Shown: positions 17,398-25,822 of the stretch, piece by piece
Position numbering within the stretch: position 1 is the stretch's first letter
How the letters are laid out: each line of letters begins with the position of its first letter
Source of the DNA: Oceanobacillus rekensis
GTDB lineage: Bacteria; Bacillota; Bacilli; Bacillales; Amphibacillaceae
Reading direction: 5' to 3'
DNA: 64,000 bases
Assembly: GCF_002153375.1 (NCBI RefSeq)
Contig: NZ_MTBQ01000001.1
Span: forward strand, 310,001-374,000
The notes under the pieces: generated by a model
The model's database searches: none
Told to the model about the DNA's origin: nothing
What the model saw: only the letters and a program-made list of their open reading frames with translations
Translations under genes and position numbers: made by a program

Positions 17398-18871
17398 TTT
17401 AGCAGTTCTACCAATAATTATACCTTTAATATCCGCGATAATTCTTATATTTTTCAATTCAAAAGTAAAAGCTTCGAGGATTTTAACTCAGCTATTTTCT
17501 TTAATTGGCCTTGGAGTTTCCGGATATGTTGTTTGGCAGGTTGTAGCAAATGGAACCATTGTGCTTGAGACAGGAGAATGGATCGCACCGTATGGTATCA
17601 TTCTAGTTGTTGATACGTTGGCAGCAGTACTAGTACTGACAACAAATATTATTTCTGTAGCTGGTGCTTTTTACGCCCCGTATGCAGGGTTGGGAGAAAA
17701 AGAAAATTACTATTTTTATCCTTTTTACTTTTTCCTAATTACTGGTGTATCCGGTGCCTTTATAACTGGTGATTTATTTAACCTCTTTGTATTCTTTGAA
17801 GTTTTATTAATGGCTTCTTATGCGTTAATTGTACTCGGTGGCGAGAAAGTTCAGCTAAGGGAGTCCGTCAAGTATTTATTGGTCAATCTATTTTCATCCA
17901 TGCTGTTTGTTACAGCCGTTGCATTCCTTTATGGGACAGTTGGAACGATTAATATAGCGCAGGTCGCTCAACGAGTGCAGGAAGTTGATCAGCAGGGAAT
18001 CTTAACAACGATAGGAATATTGCTCTTTTTCGTTTTTGCGACAAAGGCTGCGGTCTTCCCTCTTTATTATTGGTTACCAAACTCTTACATAGTACCAAAC
18101 CCTCTTGTTTCTGCATTGTTTGGTGCTCTATTAACCAAAGTTGGTATCTATTCATTAATAAGAGTGTTTACATTGATTTTTATTCATCAAATAGATTTAA
18201 CACATGATTTATTTATTTGGATAGCAGGTCTATCGATGATTTTTGGAGTGATTGGTGCTCTATCAACCAATAATGTTAAATTAATTATTGCTTATAACAT
18301 CATTCCAGCGATTGGTTATATTTTAATGGGGATAGGAATTTTTAACCAAGAAGCGCTTAGTGGCTCCGTGTACTATTTAATTCAGGATATGATTGTTAAG
18401 GCTGCGCTATTCCTGCTTATTGGAATCATCGTTTATGTTGCAGGCACATCAGATCTCCGCAAAATGAATGGACTTATCCATCACTATCCTCTTCTTGGAT
18501 GGTTACTATTTATTTCAGCTTTCGTACTTGCTGGAATACCACCATTTAGTGGATTCATTGGAAAGCTGCTACTGCTCGAAGGTGCATTCAGGGATGGTCA
18601 TATTATCATTGCAATAATCGGATTGCTTACAAGTTTACTGATTCTTTATTCGATCATCAAAATATTTGTAAGAGGATTTTGGGGTGATAAAGAAGCAATG
18701 GAAGGGATCGAAAAGAAGCCTATTAAAGGGATGGTCGCACCAGTGATATTTCTATTATTACTCACCGTTATACTAGGTGTTGGAGCAGAATTTTTCTATC
18801 CAATTGCAGATTCAATTGCTGCTTACCTATTAGATCCAGAAATCTATATTGATTCTGTAATGAAGGAGTAG
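17390..18871 (+). CDS. mrpD: Mrp antiporter subunit D
   Basis: A NuoM/NuoN-like subunit of 493 residues with about 14 membrane helices. Conserved features include the FEVLLMASYALIVLG helix with its essential-type Glu (near residue 137) and KAAVFPLYYWLPNSY (near 219), which carries a Lys and Pro pattern shared by proton-pumping antiporter-like subunits. It overlaps mrpC by 8 nt, indicating translational coupling. Confidence 0.95.
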   Translation: MSNLAVLPIIIPLISAIILIFFNSKVKASRILTQLFSLIGLGVSGYVVWQVVANGTIVLETGEWIAPYGIILVVDTLAAVLVLTTNIISVAGAFYAPYAGLGEKENYYFYPFYFFLITGVSGAFITGDLFNLFVFFEVLLMASYALIVLGGEKVQLRESVKYLLVNLFSSMLFVTAVAFLYGTVGTINIAQVAQRVQEVDQQGILTTIGILLFFVFATKAAVFPLYYWLPNSYIVPNPLVSALFGALLTKVGIYSLIRVFTLIFIHQIDLTHDLFIWIAGLSMIFGVIGALSTNNVKLIIAYNIIPAIGYILMGIGIFNQEALSGSVYYLIQDMIVKAALFLLIGIIVYVAGTSDLRKMNGLIHHYPLLGWLLFISAFVLAGIPPFSGFIGKLLLLEGAFRDGHIIIAIIGLLTSLLILYSIIKIFVRGFWGDKEAMEGIEKKPIKGMVAPVIFLLLLTVILGVGAEFFYPIADSIAAYLLDPEIYIDSVMKE

Positions 18872-18878
18872 ATAAACG

Positions 18879-19355
18879 ATGGCATTTCAGATAGTAATAA
18901 ATTTAATCATTGCAGTTATGTGGATGTTTTTAAGTGAATCATATACAGTACCAAGCTTAATAACTGGTTTTCTATTCGGTGTCCTTCTCTTATTATTATT
19001 GAGACGGTTTCTCCCAGGTGGATTTTATCTTACTCGAGTATTTAAAGCGATAAAGTTAATCTTAATTTTCTTTAAAGAGATGGTGATGTCCAATATTGAT
19101 ATGATTAAGTATATCTATTCACCAAGACCGATACGAGAGCCAGGGATATTTGAATACCCACTGGAATTAAAAACTAATTGGGAGATCACATTACTAACAA
19201 GTCTTATTTCTCTCACACCTGGAACATTATCGATAGCAATTTCTAATGATAAAACGAAGCTCTATATACATGCAATGAATATAGAAAGTGTAGATGAAGA
19301 AATTAAATCGATTAAAGAAACATTTGAAAAAGGAATTATGGAGGTGACAAGATGA
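18879..19355 (+). CDS. mrpE: Mrp antiporter subunit E
   Basis: A 158-residue MnhE-family membrane protein: two or three N-terminal helices, then a soluble part. The segment LTSLISLTPGTLSIAIS (near residue 104) with LYIHAMN is the family signature. It starts 7 nt after mrpD and overlaps mrpF by 4 nt (ATGA-type overlap). MrpE is part of the complex, but its own transport role is not clear in the family. Confidence 0.94.
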   Translation: MAFQIVINLIIAVMWMFLSESYTVPSLITGFLFGVLLLLLLRRFLPGGFYLTRVFKAIKLILIFFKEMVMSNIDMIKYIYSPRPIREPGIFEYPLELKTNWEITLLTSLISLTPGTLSIAISNDKTKLYIHAMNIESVDEEIKSIKETFEKGIMEVTR

Positions 19356-19657
19356 CGGAACTACTCCAAACAACAGAAAGTCTACTTGAAATTACAGTAT
19401 ATGTTGGCTTTGCAGGCATTTCAATTTCCTTGTTTCTCCTCATGTACCAAATTATTGTAGGACCGTATAATGTTGATCGTGCAGTAGCCTTAGATACAAT
19501 GGGTATTATTCTAATGGCTGTAGCAGCACTTCTTTCTATCTTGCTTGTAACCGATAAATTGAATGATATTGTATTATTAATTGGTGTTCTTGCTTTTCTT
19601 GGAACTGTAGCGATAGCAAAATACCTGGAAGCGGGTGTTATCATTGACAGAGATTGA
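19352..19657 (+). CDS. mrpF: Mrp antiporter subunit F
   Basis: A 101-residue protein with three membrane helices (about 14-34, 42-60 and 66-86). The motif GPYNVDRAVALDTMG (near residue 37) is characteristic of MrpF/MnhF. In B. subtilis MrpF also supports cholate efflux and Na+ resistance. It overlaps mrpE and mrpG and has the ribosome site GGAGGTG just upstream. Confidence 0.94.
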   Translation: MTELLQTTESLLEITVYVGFAGISISLFLLMYQIIVGPYNVDRAVALDTMGIILMAVAALLSILLVTDKLNDIVLLIGVLAFLGTVAIAKYLEAGVIIDRD

Positions 19658-20036
19658 AGCATTATTTCATATTATTGTTAACATCCTTATCATTCTATCG
19701 ATCCTTACAGGAACCTTTTTTATTATATCGGCAGCGATTGGCGTAACTCGCTTTCCAGATGTTTATACAAAGTTGCACGCAGCCACAAAGGCATCCACTT
19801 TAGGAGTTATCGGCATACTAATCGGCGCTTTCTTGTTCCTGTATTTGCAGCACTCCATTATAAGTGGAAAACTGTTGCTTGCAATTGTATTCATTCTTCT
19901 TACGAATCCGGTGTCTGCACATATGATTTCAAGAGCAGCACATTTGAAAGGTGTAAGGCCTGTATTAAATAATCGCAAAGATGAGTATGCAGAAGCAATG
20001 GAAAAACTAAAAGCACAAGAATCAACAAAAAGGTGA
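19644..20036 (+). CDS. mrpG: Mrp antiporter subunit G
   Basis: The final subunit, with three membrane helices and the conserved GVTRFPDVYTKLHAATKASTLGV segment (near residue 33), the mark of MrpG/MnhG. I prefer the TTG at 19644 (MTEIEALF), which aligns with the usual MrpG start; a GTG at 19635 is possible. Either start overlaps mrpF, so translation is coupled. The stop codon lies inside the operon's terminator stem. Confidence 0.92.
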   Translation: MTEIEALFHIIVNILIILSILTGTFFIISAAIGVTRFPDVYTKLHAATKASTLGVIGILIGAFLFLYLQHSIISGKLLLAIVFILLTNPVSAHMISRAAHLKGVRPVLNNRKDEYAEAMEKLKAQESTKR

Positions 20037-20059
20037 CTATCTATTTAGTCACCTTTTTT
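20027..20059 (+). terminator. Terminator of the mrp operon
   Basis: A 13-bp stem (AAAAAGGTGACTA 20027-20039 with 20046-20058), a 6-base loop and a T-run. The mrpG stop codon is in the left arm. Confidence 0.92.
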
Positions 20060-20149
20060 GTTTATGATTAAAATTATAAACGATAGGGAATTATAATTAA
20101 TGGCTGTTACTTATAAATTAAGGCTGCGTTACTTGTCCCACAAAAATGT

Positions 20150-20570
20150 TTATGCTACAAAATCTCTACGAAGTAACTGCTGGTTGATTATTATCAGTAT
20201 GCAGAAACTTCTGAGATCACACTGGGAAATATACTGCACGCATCCTAAGGCGGCGCCTGGTGAGCCTTTCCTCCCCTCCCGCTGGAGTCTTCGTATATAT
20301 CCCAGAGCTGTTTAGAAGTTTACAAATTATTAACTGCATTAGTGATTGTTATAAAAATCTCATCATTTAGCTTCGCCAGTCCAGCATCGCTGTGGGTGGT
20401 TACTTCTGCGGGAAAAGCACGTGTCCGAAGACCCCACAGAGTGGGTTTCTCGGACGGTGGTTTGAAGCCGTGCCCTTAAGGTGCGCATCCGCTCGCAGTA
20501 ATCCCAGACGGCGGATAATAGTCATCTTTGGCAAGGTGTATGTACTTCGGAGTTTATCTCAACTCTGCAT
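20150..20570. repeat. Interspersed repeat R1, copy A
   Basis: A GC-richer block between the mrp terminator and murE, shared with 45798-46283 and 48095-48455. Core part 1 (20222-20305) is closed by CTGGGAAATATAC and GTATATATCCCAG, one mismatch from perfect. It is about 40 bases shorter inside than in copies B and C. Core part 2 (about 20391-20515) holds CACGTGTCCGAAGACC, TTCTCGGACG and AAGGTGCGCATCCGC. The outer ends are CGAAGTAACTGCTGGTTG (from 20169) and CGGAGTTTATCTCAACT (20548-20564). Short open frames here are not supported as genes. Confidence 0.85.
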
Positions 20571-20659
20571 GGTTAAGAAGCAACAACATTAATCAAAGAG
20601 CCTAATTTATAGTACCTTTAAAATATAAACAGTGGTTAAAGTGAGGTTTATTAAAAACA

Positions 20660-22138
20660 ATGAACACATACGAATTACTTGACTGTCTAAAAATGAAAGA
20701 AATACATGGTAATTTACCAGATAAAATAGATGCCCTTTATGACGACTCTAGAAAAGTTGATAAAAACTCTCTTTTCATCTGTATCCGTGGTTACACAGTT
20801 GATGGACACGATTATTATTCAGAAGCGATAAACAACGGGGCAACCCTTATTATTGCAGAAGAAAAATTAGATATTGGATTAAATCATGTTGCATTAGTTG
20901 TTGTAAAAGATACATCAAAGGCATTATCACTCCTTGCCTGTAAATTCTATGACTACCCTTCCAGAAACTTAAATATATATGGTATAACAGGGACAAATGG
21001 AAAAACAACCGTTGCTTCTTTAATCAACCATGTATTGAAAAGTTCTGGATATGAAACAGCTTTAGCTGGCACAAACGGATCAGTGCTCGTTGATGAATAT
21101 AATAGTAGCCCAAATACAACTTGTGACGCACTAACAAATCAACAAATGATTAAGAAAGCATGTGATCTTGGTATTCGCAATATGGTTATGGAAGTTTCCT
21201 CACATGGATTGGCCCAAGGAAGACTATGGGGAGTTGAATTTGATATTGTCACCTTCACCAACCTAACCCAGGACCATTTAGACTATCATGATACGATGCA
21301 TGATTATGGATATATAAAGGGGCTATTATTTGCACATTTAGGAACTGACCTGACAAAAGAAAAATACGTTATTTTAAACAAAGATGATGCATGGTTTCAA
21401 ACATATGCCGTGATGGCACCTGTAGAAGTCATATCTTATGGAATTCACAGTGATGCGCATTTTAAAGCTGAAAATATTACCACCCATGAGCATGGAACAA
21501 ATTTCACACTGCTAACTCCCCATAAAACCTTTGAATTAAATATGCATTTATTGGGTGAATTTAATGTCTACAATGCACTTGCTGCAATCACATCCCTTTA
21601 TGCAAAAGGAGAAATTTCATTAGAATCCATTGTAGAATATATTCAAGAGATAAAGCCTGTAAGTGGTAGGATGGAGAAAGTGAAGATAGATTCTCCTATT
21701 TCTATTTACCTTGATTATGCACATACCCCTGATGCTATCGAAAAGGCCATTAAAACGGTATTGCCTTTTAAAAAGAATAAGTTAATCTTTGTTGCTGGTA
21801 CTGGTGGGGACCGGGATGAATTAAAAAGACCTCTGATGGGTGAAAAAGCATCTGCAGCTGATTTTGTTATTCTAACTGTTAACGATCCACGTTTTGAAGA
21901 CCCCGTCTCTATTCTTTACGATATGGAAAAAGGAATGCGCCATCATAACTATACAATGATACCGGACCGGAAGGAAGCTATCCACCAGGCAATTGATATA
22001 AGTGAACCAGGAGATATCGTGATTATTGCAGGTAAAGGTCAAGAAGATTATCAAATTATTGGAAACAAAAAGCAGCCACATAGTGATATGAAAATAGCGT
22101 TGGAAAAATGCAGTTTTAAATACAATTTTAAAGTCTGA
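20660..22138 (+). CDS. MurE-family UDP-MurNAc-tripeptide ligase, probable second copy
   Basis: An ATP-dependent Mur ligase of the MurE group, which adds the third amino acid to the peptidoglycan stem peptide. Seen: the ATP loop ITGTNGKTT (near residue 109), EVSSHGLAQGR (near 178), the Lys of YIKGLLF (K220), which is carbamylated in MurE, and YLDYAHTPDAI (near 350). The amino-acid-selecting motif is NDPR (408-411) where DAP-adding enzymes have DNPR. The main murE usually lies in the division-cell-wall cluster with murG and ftsZ. This gene is alone between repeat R1-A and sigK, so it is probably a paralogue; this cannot be shown from the window. The ribosome site is weak. Confidence 0.85.
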   Translation: MNTYELLDCLKMKEIHGNLPDKIDALYDDSRKVDKNSLFICIRGYTVDGHDYYSEAINNGATLIIAEEKLDIGLNHVALVVVKDTSKALSLLACKFYDYPSRNLNIYGITGTNGKTTVASLINHVLKSSGYETALAGTNGSVLVDEYNSSPNTTCDALTNQQMIKKACDLGIRNMVMEVSSHGLAQGRLWGVEFDIVTFTNLTQDHLDYHDTMHDYGYIKGLLFAHLGTDLTKEKYVILNKDDAWFQTYAVMAPVEVISYGIHSDAHFKAENITTHEHGTNFTLLTPHKTFELNMHLLGEFNVYNALAAITSLYAKGEISLESIVEYIQEIKPVSGRMEKVKIDSPISIYLDYAHTPDAIEKAIKTVLPFKKNKLIFVAGTGGDRDELKRPLMGEKASAADFVILTVNDPRFEDPVSILYDMEKGMRHHNYTMIPDRKEAIHQAIDISEPGDIVIIAGKGQEDYQIIGNKKQPHSDMKIALEKCSFKYNFKV

Positions 22139-22172
22139 CAACGATTTGTAAAGATTTTTTTCATGGACAGAC

Positions 22173-22200
22173 ACATTTGAGTCCCATGCGTCATAAAGAT
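22173..22200 (+). promoter_or_regulatory. Possible sigma-E-type promoter of sigK
   Basis: ACATTT (22173-22178) and CATAAAGAT (22192-22200) with 13 bases between resemble a mother-cell sigma-E promoter. B. subtilis sigK is transcribed by sigma E with SpoIIID. The match is loose. Confidence 0.3.
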
Positions 22201-22265
22201 GTTATATAGGTAAATGCCCCAAAACACATCTTAACGCAGACGAAACACCTGGGAGGTGATTGTGT

Positions 22266-22970
22266 TTGTCCGGAATTTTATCCGTTCTTGCTCTTGTAAT
22301 TAAGGAAGCCCTCTTTTTCGTTTCCTATGTAAAAAATCATGCATTTCCACAGCCCTTACCCTCAGATGAAGAAGCGAAATACATTCAAGAAATGCAAAAT
22401 GGTAGTGAAACAGCCAGGAATAAGTTAATTGAACATAATTTAAGACTTGTCGCACATATTGTTAAAAAATTCGAGAATACAGGCGAAGACATGGAAGATT
22501 TAATTTCCATCGGTACCATTGGATTAATAAAAGGTGTTGAGAGTTACTCTTCTGGTAAAGGTACGAAACTGGCAACATATGCAGCCAGGTGTATTGAAAA
22601 TGAAATACTGATGCATTTAAGAGCTCTTAAAAAGGTGAAGAAGGACGTATCTCTACATGATCCAATTGGTCAGGACAAAGAAGGAAATGAGATAAGCCTA
22701 ATTGACATCTTAGAAGCAGAAAATGATAATGTAATCGAATACATCCAATTGAATATGGAAATAACAAAAATGCAAAAGTATTTCTCTATCCTTGATAAAC
22801 GAGAACGTGAGGTTATTGTATACCGCTACGGTCTAAACGATTATAATGAAATGACACAAAGAGAAATAGCAAAAAAGCTGAATATTTCGAGAAGCTATGT
22901 ATCACGGATTGAAAAAAGAGCCTTAATGAAAGTATTCCATGAGTATTATCGAAAGGAAAGACTAAATTAA
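22266..22970 (+). CDS. sigK: Pro-sigma-K, late mother-cell sigma factor, uninterrupted
   Basis: Sigma K directs late mother-cell genes for coat and cortex. I start at TTG 22266 ([14 protein letters not shown]), 7 nt after GGAGGTG; an in-frame TTG at 22260 is too close to it. This gives a 20-residue prosequence ending FFVS before YVKN, exactly the S20/Y21 site cut by SpoIVFB in B. subtilis. Region 2 ([32 protein letters not shown]) and region 4 ([24 protein letters not shown]) are well conserved. The 234-codon frame is continuous, so no skin-type prophage splits it. Confidence 0.97.
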   Translation: MSGILSVLALVIKEALFFVSYVKNHAFPQPLPSDEEAKYIQEMQNGSETARNKLIEHNLRLVAHIVKKFENTGEDMEDLISIGTIGLIKGVESYSSGKGTKLATYAARCIENEILMHLRALKKVKKDVSLHDPIGQDKEGNEISLIDILEAENDNVIEYIQLNMEITKMQKYFSILDKREREVIVYRYGLNDYNEMTQREIAKKLNISRSYVSRIEKRALMKVFHEYYRKERLN

Positions 22971-22973
22971 AGT

Positions 22974-23013
22974 AGAAGCGTCTGAATGTAATGTTCAGCG
23001 CTTCTGCTTTTTT
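22974..23013. terminator. Terminator between convergent sigK and mtnN
   Basis: A stem AGAAGCG-T-CTGAA (from 22974) pairs with TTCAGCGCTTCT (22994-23005) with one bulged base, followed by a T-run on the plus strand. Confidence 0.8.
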
Positions 23014-23698
23014 AGTCTTTAATCATATTCATTATTAATTTTGCAGCATTTTTGGCAGCTTTCTCAAGAAACTGATCAAAGGATATAGATGACTTTTTCC
23101 CTGCAATATCAGATAATGCACGAATAATAACAAATGGCTTCTCATATTGATAGCATACTTGAGCAACAGCGGCGGCTTCCATTTCAGATGCAAGCATCGT
23201 CGGAAACTTTTCACGGACAAATAACACTCTTTCAGGATCTTCCATAAAAGTGTCACCTGTTGCAATAATTCCTTTTTCATAATTTATATCCAAGTTGTAC
23301 GTGGCAGATACTGCCTTTTCAATCAGCATTTTATCAGCCGTATACATTGCAGGGTGACCAGGTACTTGTCCATATGCATAGTCAAAAGCAGTCACATCTA
23401 CATCATGATGAACGACTTCGGTAGAAATAACCACATCCCCTACCTCCAGTTTTTCTGCAAATCCCCCTGCTGAGCCAGTATTAATAACATATGCAGGTGA
23501 AAAACGCTCATGCATAATCGTTGTTGCCATTGCAGCATTCACTTTTCCAATTCCTGATTTTAAGAGAACGACATCCTTTTGATGTATCTTTCCTTCTATA
23601 AACAGGCAATTAGCAACTGTTTTTTCTTGGCTATCTGTCATATTTTCCATTAATAACGCAATTTCTTCATCCATTGCACCAATAATTCCAATTTTCAT
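23012..23698 (-). CDS. mtnN: 5'-methylthioadenosine/S-adenosylhomocysteine nucleosidase
   Basis: The enzyme removes adenine from methylthioadenosine and S-adenosylhomocysteine, clearing by-products of SAM use and feeding methionine salvage. Seen: IGIIGAMDEE at the N-terminus, NTGSAGGF (near 76), ATGDTFM (near 149), SEMEAAAVAQV (near 171) and the catalytic Asp in RALSDIAG (near 195). I start at ATG 23698, 7 nt after GGGAGG (228 residues); an upstream in-frame start 15 nt earlier overlaps that site. It follows yrrS by 34 nt and is probably co-transcribed. Confidence 0.96.
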   Translation of the reverse strand: MKIGIIGAMDEEIALLMENMTDSQEKTVANCLFIEGKIHQKDVVLLKSGIGKVNAAMATTIMHERFSPAYVINTGSAGGFAEKLEVGDVVISTEVVHHDVDVTAFDYAYGQVPGHPAMYTADKMLIEKAVSATYNLDINYEKGIIATGDTFMEDPERVLFVREKFPTMLASEMEAAAVAQVCYQYEKPFVIIRALSDIAGKKSSISFDQFLEKAAKNAAKLIMNMIKD

Positions 23699-23732
23699 GA
23701 TGTATCCTCCCATTTAGTAATTATCAAGGTTC

Positions 23733-24404
23733 TTACTTTTTATCATTTTCGATGAGAATTTCAACTTTAGTTGGTTGCCATCCCTCGTTTTCTATCCAAG
23801 AAAGAAAGACACGGTAGACTTCTGTTTCTGCCTTATGGGAGACTGTTGCAATTGCTTTTTGATCGCCATTGTTACCAACCCACCATTCCACCATTTCACT
23901 CTCAGGAATACCTGTGACCATGGATGCTGCGCTTTTTATTTCTATTCGATCCTGAGAACCATCATTGAAATTCATGGTATGTGGACCTTCCTGCTCTGTT
24001 CCAACCGGTTCCCAGTTACCAGTATATGCTTCTTCAACATTATCATCAGATGGTTCTGCTGGTTCTGTTTGTTCTTCCTCATTTTCTTCACTATTGTTTT
24101 CGTCTTCTTCAGATTCATTTTCTTTCTTTGATTCCTCATCTGTAGTCGAGTTATTTTCAGAAGAGTCATTTTCTGTTTCTGAACCAGATTCTTCATCATC
24201 TTCCTCTGTAATCAGGAAATCTGAAGATTTTTCTTCCTCGTTCGCTGTTAAATCTGTTTCGCTATCACCGCCACCGAAAAACCATATACCCAGTAATAAT
24301 AGTAGCAGAAATGCTCCAACTATAAGGAAAATAGAAATCGTCTTTGTATTTTTTCTACGTTTTTCAAATTTGTTCAAGCGTGAATGTTTGTCTGATTCGC
24401 TCAC
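23733..24404 (-). CDS. yrrS: YrrS-like DUF1510 membrane protein
   Basis: A 223-residue protein with one N-terminal membrane segment (about residues 23-45), a long very acidic low-complexity stretch of Glu, Ser, Asn and Asp (about 50-130) and a compact C-terminal DUF1510-type domain (NWEPVGTEQEG near 130 to the end). It starts at GTG, 7 nt after GGAGGG. In B. subtilis yrrS is co-transcribed with pbpI (yrrR), a class B penicillin-binding protein; no pbpI is present here. Function unknown, probably outside the membrane. Confidence 0.85.
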   Translation of the reverse strand: MSESDKHSRLNKFEKRRKNTKTISIFLIVGAFLLLLLLGIWFFGGGDSETDLTANEEEKSSDFLITEEDDEESGSETENDSSENNSTTDEESKKENESEEDENNSEENEEEQTEPAEPSDDNVEEAYTGNWEPVGTEQEGPHTMNFNDGSQDRIEIKSAASMVTGIPESEMVEWWVGNNGDQKAIATVSHKAETEVYRVFLSWIENEGWQPTKVEILIENDKK

Positions 24405-24532
24405 TTCTATTCCCTCCTATCATCTATATTATAGTATCATATTTTTGGATATATGCCGATTCAAAACCAACGATAAAACAATAGTTTCTAACGCATTTCT
24501 GTTAACTAAAATAATTAAATTCGAACATGAAA

Positions 24533-24560
24533 AAAAGCGGGGGCTGTCCCCCCGCTTTTA
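24533..24560 (-). terminator. Terminator of greA
   Basis: A GC-rich stem AAAGCGGGGG (24534-24543) pairs with CCCCCGCTTT (about 24549-24558) across a short loop; the T-run is on the minus strand (plus-strand A-run from 24530). Confidence 0.88.
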
Positions 24561-24569
24561 CTTGATTCA

Positions 24570-25046
24570 TTAATTGACTTTTACAATTCTTACTTGTATA
24601 TCTCCACCAGGAGTTGCAACAGCAACTTCTGTTCCAATTTCATGTCCCAATAAACTTTTTGCCATTGGAGAATCATTGGAAATCTTACCTTCAAATGGAT
24701 CTGCTTCGGCACTACCAACAATCATGTAAGTTTCTTCTTCTCCATTAGGTAATTCTACAAATGTTACGGATTTCCCTAAGGAAACAATATCTGGATTATC
24801 GTTATCATTTTCAATAATGACAGCATTACGAATCATCTTTTCTACTTGTGTAATACGTTGCTCAACAAAAGCTTGCTCATCTTTTGCTGCATCATATTCG
24901 GAGTTCTCGGATAAGTCACCAAAATCTCGTGCAACTTTTATACGTTCTACAACTTCCTGTCTTCTATCTGTTTTTAGAACATGTAATTCATTCTCTAATT
25001 TTTCTTTCCCCTCTTGAGTCATATAATAACTTTTCTCTACAGCCAT
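24570..25046 (-). CDS. greA: Transcription elongation factor GreA
   Basis: GreA rescues backtracked RNA polymerase by stimulating transcript cleavage. The N-terminal coiled coil carries the acidic tip [20 protein letters not shown] (near residue 38); the C-terminal FKBP-like domain ends [16 protein letters not shown] start at ATG 25046 ([10 protein letters not shown]), 8 nt after GGAG, giving 158 residues, one more than B. subtilis GreA. An in-frame GTG 9 nt upstream touches the ribosome site. Confidence 0.96.
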   Translation of the reverse strand: MAVEKSYYMTQEGKEKLENELHVLKTDRRQEVVERIKVARDFGDLSENSEYDAAKDEQAFVEQRITQVEKMIRNAVIIENDNDNPDIVSLGKSVTFVELPNGEEETYMIVGSAEADPFEGKISNDSPMAKSLLGHEIGTEVAVATPGGDIQVRIVKVN

Positions 25047-25080
25047 TAAAAACACTCCTTCTCTTCACTATGCAAACAAA

Positions 25081-25098
25081 ATAAGCTTTAAAGCTTAT
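25081..25098 (-). terminator. Short palindrome between udk and greA, weak terminator or attenuator
   Basis: A perfect 18-base palindrome, ATAAGCTTTAAAGCTTAT, is followed on the minus strand by TTTTG. It may reduce read-through from udk into greA. Confidence 0.4.
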
Positions 25099-25171
25099 GT
25101 GATAAGTATTAAAAATATACTATTAAATACTATGCCAGATTTGGTTTAAATTTTCAATATTTTTGGCCACA

Positions 25172-25804
25172 TTACTTTATATTTTTTGATAAAATATTCT
25201 CGATCTTCGTTGCCATGATATCAATGGCAACATGATTTTTTCCACCTTCTGGAATGATAATATCTGCATATCGTTTTGTTGGTTCAATAAATTGCAAATG
25301 TGATGGTCTTACATTATTAATATACTGATCGATTACCGAATCAAGATTACGTCCCCGCTCTTTAATATCTCTTAAAAGTCTGCGAATAATCCGTAAATCT
25401 GCATCTGTATCTACAAATACCTTAATATCCATTAAATCGACCAGCCTGGGATCATCTAAAATTAAAATACCTTCCACAATGATAACTTCTTTCGGTTCAA
25501 CATGGATAACTTCATCTGATCTAGTATGAATTTTGTAATCATAAACAGGCTTTTCAACTGGTTTATGATCAAGAAGTTGATGTAGATGATTTATTAATAA
25601 ATCATTATCAAATGCAAATGGGTGATCATAGTTTGTATTCAATCTTTCTTCCAGTGGAAGATGTGTTTGATCTTTGTAATAGTAATCTTGTTCAATAACA
25701 AGTATTGTTTTATCCGTAAAACGTTGGCATATGGAGCGGGTTACAGAGGTTTTCCCACTGCCGCTTCCTCCTGCTACACCTATAACTACTGGCTTATCTC
25801 TCAT
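25172..25804 (-). CDS. udk: Uridine kinase
   Basis: Udk phosphorylates uridine and cytidine in pyrimidine salvage. The Walker A loop [12 protein letters not shown] lies at residues 9-20. Further signatures are [13 protein letters not shown] (near 39), NYDHPFAFD (near 58) and [12 protein letters not shown] (near 139). Length 210 is standard. The gene follows trmR by 18 nt. In B. subtilis yrrN and yrrO lie between them; here they are absent. Confidence 0.96.
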   Translation of the reverse strand: MRDKPVVIGVAGGSGSGKTSVTRSICQRFTDKTILVIEQDYYYKDQTHLPLEERLNTNYDHPFAFDNDLLINHLHQLLDHKPVEKPVYDYKIHTRSDEVIHVEPKEVIIVEGILILDDPRLVDLMDIKVFVDTDADLRIIRRLLRDIKERGRNLDSVIDQYINNVRPSHLQFIEPTKRYADIIIPEGGKNHVAIDIMATKIENILSKNIK

Positions 25805-25822
25805 AGCTTGCGTGGAACCCCT

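Noticed and set aside
20392-20592. Short open frames inside R1 copies (also 45996-46193, 46024-46320 and 48295-48528), with similar translated text between copies
   Set aside because: The likeness follows from the repeated DNA. They have no ribosome sites, the frames change with indels between copies, and they span predicted stems.
23965-24573. A 202-codon plus-strand frame, rich in Ser and Phe
   Set aside because: It is the antisense of the acidic low-complexity stretch of yrrS, whose codons give open reading on the other strand.
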